This document shows positions 56,000 to 64,000 of a stretch of DNA of 64,000 nt, piece by piece. The stretch's first letter is position 1; each line of letters starts with the position of its first letter. The notes below the pieces were generated by a model that had not been told where the DNA came from, did not search any database, and was given only the letters and a program-made list of their open reading frames with translations. The DNA is from Omphalotus guepiniiformis (taxonomy: Eukaryota; Basidiomycota; Agaricomycetes; Agaricales; Omphalotaceae), in assembly GCA_028554645.1 (NCBI GenBank), contig JAQOOI010000016.1:124001-188000 (forward strand), read 5' to 3'. The position numbers were made by a program, and so were the translations under genes.

Positions 56000-58900
56000 T
56001 TAACTTATGAGTGGCCAGGCATTGGTACTGCCCTTCTTTATCTTTGGACGAGGTCTTGGTTTTTCCTTGCCAGCAAACTGTGTCTCCTCCTCCTCTCTTT
56101 GCGCCTTTTGCCACTACACCTCTTTTTCAATGTCGTAGTCAGGAGCCCTCTATCAAAATAAATTAATTACCATGTGTATGGAAAGTTTGAATATTACTTA
56201 CCGGAGCCTCTGATACTTCAAGCTGAGGCTGCAACTCATAAGTTTGGAGCTCAGGTGCAAACCTGTCCCATGGTGTACAATAATTTTGATGCATCCCTCG
56301 ATCTTTGCCCCATTGATGCAAACCAGCCTCGCCTGCTTCCTCTCCAATACTGAACATGTAGTACTCAAGAATCTTCAGCCTCTCCATGTCAACATCAATT
56401 CCTGGAAGTTTTGCCTGTCCTTGTTTGGTGCGTCCTGTATAATCAACTAACCGTCTCCAGGCTTGTCCAAGAATATGCTGCTCCATATCTTGCTGGTTAC
56501 TCTTATCCTTGTCATCTTCTAATTGCCAACTAGCCACAAAATCATCACGATAGCAAGCTGCAATGAGTAAGGTCTGTGCATGTGCAATTGGAAGTGAAGC
56601 AAACCAGATGTGCCATTTTGACAATGCATTAGGCACTTGGTGCTCAAACCAATTGTTGATATGTGCTTCATCATCAAGTGTTAGATATCTGCAAAATGGT
56701 ATCACACTACCATATACTTCGTTCTGGGATTCTAGCCATTGCTTGGCAGAAATCATATCACTTGCAATGTTGTCAGGATGATTGAGCAGGTTCATCAAGA
56801 TGTCAATGTGTGGATCCAATGATCGTCGAATCTCAGTGGTAAATGGCAAAGAAGTGGGGCTTGCAAGTATCTCTTCTGTATCATTGAGCTCATGAGCAAT
56901 GTGAACCTGTTTCCATTCTCCTAGCTAAATATGACACTGGTTATTAGCCAACATAAAAAATCTTCAACTTACTACTTACTTGGATTTGCCAGTGCTCTTT
57001 GACATTTTCCCATAGAGCATCAGCTAAACCAGATACAGAAACCTGTGCGTATTGTCCAGCCAAAGGATGGCTATTATGTCTCCACCACTTAATGGTCTAT
57101 TGTCTTGTTTGAATGTTATACCAGATCAGTTGGCATGGATAATAGTACTTCCCATCATATCTTGCCAGAACCATTTTCCCAGCACTAACATGGGAATCAA
57201 CAATTAGGTCTGAAGCATATTCAATAGACAATACTTACAAAAGCCGTGTCTCTATGTTTGCAAGTGACTCATAGACCGTACTATGGGATACACAAGTCAG
57301 TTTAGTTCAAATGGATACTGATTGGATACTGACCTTCTTGTTGGCCTTGACATAGAAGGTAGATGTTTCCATTGCTTTCTCTCTTCTTGCAAAGCACAGA
57401 TATCACAGAAGAATTTGCAGTTGTGAAAAGTGGCTCGCACTCTATATGTTTGGCATGCAACATGGAAATAGTTCCGATATCTTGCACAGGGAATAACATC
57501 CTCCTTTATATCTGCACGGTGCCCATCAGTGTCCGCTCCACAGCAGCAGACCACATTCATAGAGCTGGGTAGAGGAGAGCTAGATGAAGTGTTGGTGTGA
57601 TTCTCGTCAATGTCACTATCTGGTTTGACAGACATGGTGTTGACCACTAATGAATCTTGAATATCACATTCTGTTTCTGAAATGCCTGCATGGACCTACA
57701 TATACCATATACTTTAGTAACCAATACATTGATTCAGTGTATGACTTACCTGGGATTTCAACTGGGTAAATTCCAATGATTTCTTCCGGATAACCCATAA
57801 ACCACGTTCTGAATCCGTAAGCTGGAAGATAGTGATGTTCCAGTTTCAATGTCAAGTTTCAAAACCTTGCTAATATTCTTGAGCTGCCTTGTGTTATACA
57901 ATTTCTATGCTTCTATACCACCTTGTAACCAGTAGAAGATGGCATATGTAGTGTAGCCTGTGGGAATGGGAGATGCTGAACCAGCAAGAAGATTCTCAAT
58001 GGTGCCTTGGTTATATGAGCTGTAGCCATTATGCAACATCCCATCAAGGGTAAAGACAGCTCGTCGCCCTCCAGCAGTAGGAACTGAGAATCTTGTAATG
58101 AAATGACTTCTTCCATGGAAAATCCTGGCCACAAGCTTGTAAACAAGGCCCTTCTTACCACCTGTTGACTTGTTAAAGGGATATATGTAACGAGGGAAGT
58201 TCCACTGCTTTTCGGTAGATCTCTTGTTTGCTGCCACAAATGCTGATTCAATTACGAGCACTGATGGAAGCCAAGTGAAGAACTTTGCAGTGCAACATGT
58301 TTCAGAACAATGTTGGACACATGGTAGATTCTCCGTAAAGTCACTTCTTCTCCAACAGACCTGTGTCTTCTGAAGCACTTGCAATAGCTAAGTTTAAAAT
58401 TTAAATCTGTCATAGATCTAAACCAAGCCACAAAGTCACCATTGAAGTGCAGACAAGCATCTGGACCAAGCACAGAATAGACAGCTCCATGATTTTGAGA
58501 AGGCATCAGAAGAAGATGGTCAGAATCTGGTGAATCACTAGTGTGACAAAGTGATATGGAACATGTGGTAGCGCAAAAGTACTCCAGGGTCTTCTTGCTT
58601 TCAGGCATTAAGTGCTGGACATTTGCACCTGGTTGCACAATAGACGTAAATCAGCTCTATAATACACTAGTTGAGCTATAAGCCGGAAATAAGGATCAAA
58701 CTTACTATGGCATCTCGATAATCATTAATTCCCATTCCCTGCACCAGTTCTGCCTGAATCAAAGCTAGCCGGAAGTTGTCCTGTTGATTTCCGAGGTTGG
58801 TCGCTGGATCCACAGAACCTGAATCACTAGAAAGTGGCCAACTAAGACGAGCATGCAAATACAAATATAACCACCAAATTGGACTAGGTGGTCCACACTC

Positions 58901-59215
58901 TTGCACCTCTTTTGCAATTCTCTCAAACTCCATCCAATGTAATGAGCTATAGCCCAAGACGGCCCATAGTGCTTCAGATGTTGAGTCAAGCCAACATGAA
59001 TTACCATTCCAGGGAATTCCGAGAAGTTCGTGATATATTTGTATGCTGATTTCATTGAACTTGATTATAGAATGATGACCTTTAGAGGGCGAAGTGTTTT
59101 TATGAAGTTTTCGGACTAACTGAGATGCAGCTTGATGTTTGTGATCTGTAGCGTCAACAAGACTAGTGTCTGAATTCAAGGATATCTGATTTCTTGTGGA
59201 TGTCTGATTTCTGAA
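56000..59215 (-). CDS. Multi-exon protein with ubiquitin-protease-like and PHD-finger-like segments, possibly inactivated
   Basis: Exons in reading order: 59215-58707 with IPWNGNSCWLDSTSEALW, resembling the Cys box of C19 ubiquitin proteases (GNxCxxNS); about 58638-57905 with LVARIFHGRSHFITRF and VFTLDGMLHNGYSSY, resembling the His box; then about 57855-57750 and 57690-57340 with CCCGADTD..C..C..FHVAC..FFCDIC, a C4HC3 PHD-like finger. A helical exon follows (about 56945-56200, containing NNWFEHQVPNALSKWHIWF), then a basic tail to the stop at 56000-56002. Splice sites are consistent throughout. The tail has an in-frame TAG at 56114-56116, so it may be a pseudogene or have another splice. A frame change inside the second exon near 58380 suggests an unannotated intron or a break. 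If active it would be a cysteine deubiquitinase-type hydrolase reading chromatin. It is flanked by repeats. Confidence 0.6.
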
Positions 59216-59459
59216 CTATGTGATTTGCCTTCAACTTTGATTTTGCCCTCAACTTTGATTTGACCTTTTGACTTCTGAAGTCAAATAGCTGCATAGGAGG
59301 TTTTCCCTCATCAAGATCTCTCTTCCTGCAGCCAGGATTATGGGTAGCCTTGGTCCGCTGCAGTGACTATGAAATGAACTAGAGAGATACTCAAATTGAG
59401 CACAAACTAACTCAAATCAAAATGATGGGGTGAGGTGTGACTGGCGTTGTCAGAGATTC
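59216..59459. other. Spacer with inverted match to 28.0-28.1 kb
   Basis: Positions 59345-59455 are the reverse complement of 28025-28125, both next to a copy of the 1.7-kb repeat. No gene seen. Confidence 0.6.
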
Positions 59460-61190
59460 TGCACAGTTAGACACAACAATTGAACTCAAATCTGCAGGGT
59501 TACAGATGTCTTTATCTCAATCTGGGTGAAAAATGGCAGAGGGTATCTCAAAACACAAAATTTAGACAGAAGACAAGGGTGGTTTTCAGTGTTTAAGAGG
59601 GTTTCAGGACAATCAATCTCGAAGTTAAACTCAATCCAATGGTCAGACAATGCAGGAAACAGTTTCAGATGCAGCACAGACAGTTTCAGCAGGCAGATTC
59701 AGCACAGACAGAACAGCAGTTTCAGCAAAGATTCAGTATCTCTTTCAATTTATCTGCCACAAGGGACTTTACAGAAGTTTTCACAACTGGATATTTCTCG
59801 AACTGAACTCTAAAGAGCCAGGCTATATTTTGTCTAAGAAGGGTTCCCTGCTTTGGCTTGTAGCTTTGGGCAGTACTAGCTTAAGAAAATCTAAATAGAT
59901 ACTCTATAAGCTATATATACTAAATACTAAAATCAAACATATATCTCGAAATTAAAAGAGTAATCTGAACAGTAAATGAGTTAAAAGTAAGTGAGTATCA
60001 ATTGAGCAGAGATTGGATTCTTTTTCTAGGTAATCTTCTAGTTAGATAGTCAAAATGTAGGAACTTTGGGTATAGATTGGTATAAAAACAGAAATATATC
60101 GCTTTGTCCGCATTCTAGGGGTGTTAGGGCGTACCCAGGATATCTAAATAAAGGTCCAGAATCTGTAAATAGCAACTAGTATCATGACAGTTGACATTTT
60201 CCTCAGTGCATTGCAAATCTGGTCCCCTATAAGTTTCTCCAAAATTGGCACATTCTCCTCTACTAGGGCAGCATTAGGAGTTGTGTAGAAGCTCTAGAGC
60301 TTATATAGACCATGCCTCATTGTTTCTATCAGCCACAGTAAGGTACAGTAACTGTTTATTTCCAGTTCTACCCCTATACATCTCTTTTTGGTCAGATTTG
60401 TACTCAGGTTATATTTCTTGTTTAGGCTAGCTCTCTCAGCTTCTCCTAGGACAGTATTCTATCCCATAGTCTCGTCTAAGACCTCCAATTAGAGTACCTT
60501 TATCTTTCATCAAGTTCAGAGGGTTACTGAATTTCAGAAAGATACTCAGATCCAGAGAGATACTCATTTTCAGTATCTAACTCCTCTCATCCTGAGTATT
60601 GAGTATCTAACTCATTTGTGCAGATGTAACTTTGAATCTACTTCCATTATTACACAGATCGGCATTTCATCTTAGTGACATTATGTTCACATAGTACTCA
60701 ATATACAATATTTCTCTGGTAATACAATCTTCAAGATTGCCCATATTCTCAGCATTCAATCTTATAGTGCCAACTTAGTTAGCAAGACCAGCTGGAACTT
60801 TGAATCAGTCCAAAGGACTTAGATAGTTTTTCAATTGAAGTGAAAATCCATCAACCCCTTGGATTACAGTCAACAACACTTGGTAGAGTCTCTAGTTATT
60901 AGAGGGTGGGTCTGACCAACTCAATCTGGTATGAAACATTGGGATTCCAACACATCTGGAGAGGCATAACTAGTATCTCCTTGTATAACCCATTGGTCAC
61001 AGTTGCTTAGCACCAGATTCAGTACTGTAGCAATCACTACACTTAGGCATTGTGAGTACAAGTATGTTTTATGTCTTGACTAGCAGTCTGGAGTGACTCT
61101 AGTCCTTTATGTTTTGTTTCCAATGCTTGAACATTCCATATTTACTTCAATCTGATAGATTTCAGCACTGAAAGGCTTTTTGATGCAACA
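59460..61190. repeat. Dispersed 1.7-kb repeat, copy C
   Basis: Same ends as copy B (TGCACAGTTAGACACAACAA .. TTTGATGCAACA) and nearly identical over the whole length; it retains a segment near 60370-60440 missing from copy B. No target-site duplication was found at either end. Confidence 0.8.
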
Positions 61191-62330
61191 CCGCCTCCTC
61201 TTTCTAGGCTTTCACTCATAGTCCTCATTCGAAATTGATTCTGACTTTTTGTTCCCGTATGCCAGTGACTTATCTGATCATTTACGGCCTTGGTGTTGCT
61301 TGCGACTCTTATGGTGATGTTTTGTGCTGTGTTGCCTCTGACTCTCAACTGAGCTATCACTGTCAGATGCAAAAAGCCAATTGACAATGCTACGTTTGAG
61401 ATGTTTCTGGTAAATGATACATTAGAATAATTCTTTGCTCACAGCAGAAATTCAAAAACATATGAAGAATCCCATTAAAGTCAAGAAGAAAAGCTAATGG
61501 ATCCATTCAAGGGATTAGGTACACAAATACAGGCAAATAGGGGTGGCACGAGGGTTAGGTCTTAAAAATCCTTTTTATGGTAGTAATTCGAGCTCGACTA
61601 CAGTGTACACGTTTAGTAATAAAACAAATCTATTACATTAGGATTCGTAACTTGTCCCTAGGACTGTAGCGAGGAGTCAGAATACACATCAACGTGGAAC
61701 ACAAACATGGACAAAGGGATCCACGTTTGTGTTCCTCAATATTGTTCTGTGCTATTTTCAAGTTAGAAATATATGTATTAGGCACCTGCCAGAGAATGCG
61801 AGCGAGAGGTGAAGCCCTGAGTGAGCAATCTCTTTTAGTAGCTTTCACCTTAGGATTCGTACCTGCCAAAACTGCTGTGTTCATGCAGCAGTGAGTGGCC
61901 CACATGCACAGGCAGTGTAGGGGGCAAAATCATAAGTGGTGGTTCGCAGTTCATGCTCACCACTACATTTGTGCAGGCACATCATCGTTTTTCAACCCTG
62001 CCGTCACTGACCACATTTCAGAACACATCTATCATGTGATGCTGGACAACATATGCACACGCCAGCCCCGGGAGGTTTGCGCACACTGCCGCCGAAGGCA
62101 CAATGAGCTCTTTGAATTCAGAGGCTCGGCAGCGCACGTCATCAGAGACTTGATCTGCCCAGTAATGTCTCGTGCTGCGTCCTTGTAACAGTAAGTACTC
62201 CATTGTGTATCCCCCCAGGTTTTCACAGCTTACATTTTATTCCAGTGTACCCCTGTCCCATTCTTGAGATGTTCATCGCAATGTTGTGAGGTCTTTTTCT
62301 TACATTACTGAGTTTCCAAGTCAGTGTACC
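61191..62330. other. Repeat-derived spacer
   Basis: Contains the inverted copy of the 27.3-kb repeat (about 61515-61760) and a short inverted repeat of AACACAAACATGGACAAAG around 61697-61735. Open frames here (for example 61633-61905 minus) overlap repeats and show no recognisable domain. Confidence 0.5.
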
Positions 62331-62782
62331 TGTCAGCGACTCGAGTTATCAAACTCAAATAACCAAACACAAAGATCTTAGTTTCACGCGAGTAAGAGAA
62401 AGCAGAGAATAGAATTGAGAAAAGAGACGATACAAAGGAATATGCTAAGTACAAGTCTAAACTCGAGGAGTTATTGACAAGATCGAAGCTAAAGAAATAT
62501 CTACCTAAACGGACTTGTTATATACATGAATAAAACCCTAAACCCTGGGCTATAACCCTTGACTAATCCACCGTGTGTCTACCATGAGTTTGATTGCCTC
62601 AAGTGTTCCATTTAACGATCATGATTGCCTTGAGGTCTACATGCTTGATCTCGATCATCATGCTACCTACGTGTGTATTTAATATAACCCTAGATCTATA
62701 GTTTAAGGTGCTATCTACTGATAATAAAAGTGTCTATATGTACAAACAATGAGATAAGATGAAAAAGAAAGTGTTCGTAACA
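62331..62782 (-). repeat. Long terminal repeat (3' LTR) of Ty3 chromovirus copy 2
   Basis: 452 bases, TGTCAGCGACTCG..GTTCGTAACA, the counterpart of 40559-41012 with scattered substitutions. The inner neighbour reads AAGAAGGGGGTCA on the minus strand, the polypurine tract. Confidence 0.92.
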
Positions 62783-62793
62783 TGACCCCCTTC

Positions 62794-64000
62794 TTAGGGA
62801 CGATGTCCCCATCGTCCTAACTTCACTGTTAATGCTTCTGTCGGCATCTTCTTTGTTTCTACTACTTCCGTACATGCTTCAGGGCTAGGTCGTAACAATA
62901 ATGTCGGGAATAAGGAAATTGGGACCTCAATCTTTCTTAACTGAGGTGGTCGTGGTTTAGTGGGGAATTTTTTATGGAACTCTTCAATTGCTTCTTTTGC
63001 GTTTGCAAGGTTTGCTAATGGTTCCCATGTTTGTTCGTGCCGCAAGTATTCCTTCCATTGGACTTTGTATCCGAATCTCCCTCCCCTATATTTCCCTGAA
63101 TCTACTATCTCTTCCACTTCGAACTCTGGTTCTTCTCCTTCTATCACTGGTGGCAGATTATCATTCTTAGGCTGCTCGGGGAATTCAGGCGGATGATAGG
63201 GTGATAGTAAAACTTTGTTAAAGACTGGATGTATTCTCTTCCAAGTCTTCGGAATCTTTAGCTGGTATGATGTCGTTCCAATTTTCTTTACAACTTTGAA
63301 AGGACCAAATCGTTTATCATCCAACTTCTTCATTGGTCGATCAGAAGTCAGATTTGTCACTTCAAGCCATACTTTGTCATTAGGCTTGTATTTGACTGAT
63401 GGTTTCCTTTTCTTGTTGTAATACCGAGTCATGTCTTCCTTTGCCTTTTTGAGCGCTACTCCTACTACGTCCCTGATCTTGACCATCTTATCGGCAAATT
63501 CCTGTGCTGTGGGGTTTGCCGACGGAGTTTTTGGAGCTGTTCCCTTATACGGATGTCGTCCCATATCTGCATAGAACGGAGTGACACCCGTAGCTGAGTA
63601 TATCCTATCATTCAACACGAACTCTGCTGTTGGTAACCATTCATGCCAGTTGTTCTGATGTTGATTGATGAAGAACCAGAGATAATGTTCAATCTCCTGG
63701 TTCATCCGTTCCGTCTGTCCATTTGTTTGTGGATGATATGCCGTTGTGAAACTTCCTTGAATGCCTAATAACCGGTATAGTTCCTTCATAAATCGGGAAT
63801 GATATTGGGGTCCCCGATCATGAATAATCGTTCTCGGTAATCCGTGTATAGGAAAGATTTTGTCCCTATAGATTCTGGCCATTCCTTCAGACGTTAACGA
63901 CATGTGTGTGGGTACCAGACGTGTTCGTTTTGTGAAATGGTCCATAGTCACGCTTATGGCATTAAAACCTCCAGCTTCCGGTAGTTCTCCGATCAGATCT
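62794..64000 (-). CDS. Ty3-type chromovirus pol, copy 2: integrase core and chromodomain (5' part outside window)
   Basis: The frame is open from the window edge to the stop at 62794, about 400 codons. It contains the integrase core (MTMDHFTKRTRLVPTH, DRGPQYHSRFMKELY, YHPQTNGQTERMNQ), the GPF-type C-terminal module (KKLDDKRFGPFKVVKKIG) and a chromodomain (YKVQWKEYLRHEQTWEPLANL). It is very similar to copy 1 but has none of its stops; at 63310-63312 it keeps the CGA codon that is TGA in copy 1. The chromodomain differs from copy 1 at a few positions (KEYL for KGYS). It is probably the younger and possibly active copy, to be judged by the part beyond the window. Confidence 0.92.
   Translation of the reverse strand, partial: DLIGELPEAGGFNAISVTMDHFTKRTRLVPTHMSLTSEGMARIYRDKIFPIHGLPRTIIHDRGPQYHSRFMKELYRLLGIQGSFTTAYHPQTNGQTERMNQEIEHYLWFFINQHQNNWHEWLPTAEFVLNDRIYSATGVTPFYADMGRHPYKGTAPKTPSANPTAQEFADKMVKIRDVVGVALKKAKEDMTRYYNKKRKPSVKYKPNDKVWLEVTNLTSDRPMKKLDDKRFGPFKVVKKIGTTSYQLKIPKTWKRIHPVFNKVLLSPYHPPEFPEQPKNDNLPPVIEGEEPEFEVEEIVDSGKYRGGRFGYKVQWKEYLRHEQTWEPLANLANAKEAIEEFHKKFPTKPRPPQLRKIEVPISLFPTLLLRPSPEACTEVVETKKMPTEALTVKLGRWGHRP

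Noticed and set aside
51604..61190. Copies B and C as confirmed LTR pair of one element
   Set aside because: Flanks show no target duplication (ACCCC against CCGCC) and no primer-binding site next to copy C, so kept only as a hypothesis.

Overview
The window is eukaryotic and most likely from a mushroom-forming basidiomycete (Agaricomycetes). The genes are split by many short introns (about 45-70 bases) with GT..AG ends. The protein families are ones typical of that group: FunK1-type kinases with an HRDIS..N loop and a NDFD motif, a DUF6589-like protein, a basidiomycete-type P450, a secreted GH92 mannosidase, Ty3 chromoviruses and copia elements. No bacterial operon logic, CRISPR array or rRNA was seen.

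Layout. Positions 1-16 kb are gene-bearing and repeat-poor: the 3' part of a very large multi-exon protein of unknown function (+, 1-4520), a complete cytochrome P450 (-, 6032-8159), a long gene-free stretch, and a complete GH92 alpha-mannosidase (-, 11834-15703). Positions 16-26.3 kb hold three tandem FunK1 kinase genes (-) and a 5' relic of a fourth. They differ in the number of a repeated exon-intron unit, and the middle copy has lost the splice donor before its catalytic exon.

Positions 26.4-64 kb are a nested repeat landscape. It holds a 0.7-kb hairpin element, a 1.65-1.73-kb repeat present three times, a copia element, two copies of one Ty3 chromovirus family, and fragments of a DUF6589-like gene and a RecQ-like helicase. 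A multi-exon gene with PHD-like and ubiquitin-protease-like exons also lies here. The copia element is split by a 6.6-kb insert. In order, the insert carries intron-containing fragments of a G-protein alpha subunit gene, a septin gene and a P450 gene, all on the + strand, followed by a multi-exon gene whose predicted intron is occupied by a 1.07-kb inverted-repeat element with a tRNA-like promoter near each end.

How it fits together. Almost every in-frame stop found in the copia element, the first chromovirus copy and the DUF6589-like gene is a CGA to TGA change, the mark expected from deamination of methylated CpG (or a RIP-like process). The second chromovirus copy is open over its visible part, so it is probably younger. 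The most unusual items are the multi-gene-fragment insert, the tRNA-flanked inverted-repeat element, the exon-intron minisatellite in the FunK1 genes, and an open reading frame that fuses a host-like exon and a 33-bp minisatellite to a truncated retroviral-type gag. All functional statements are from reading the sequence; no database search was run.
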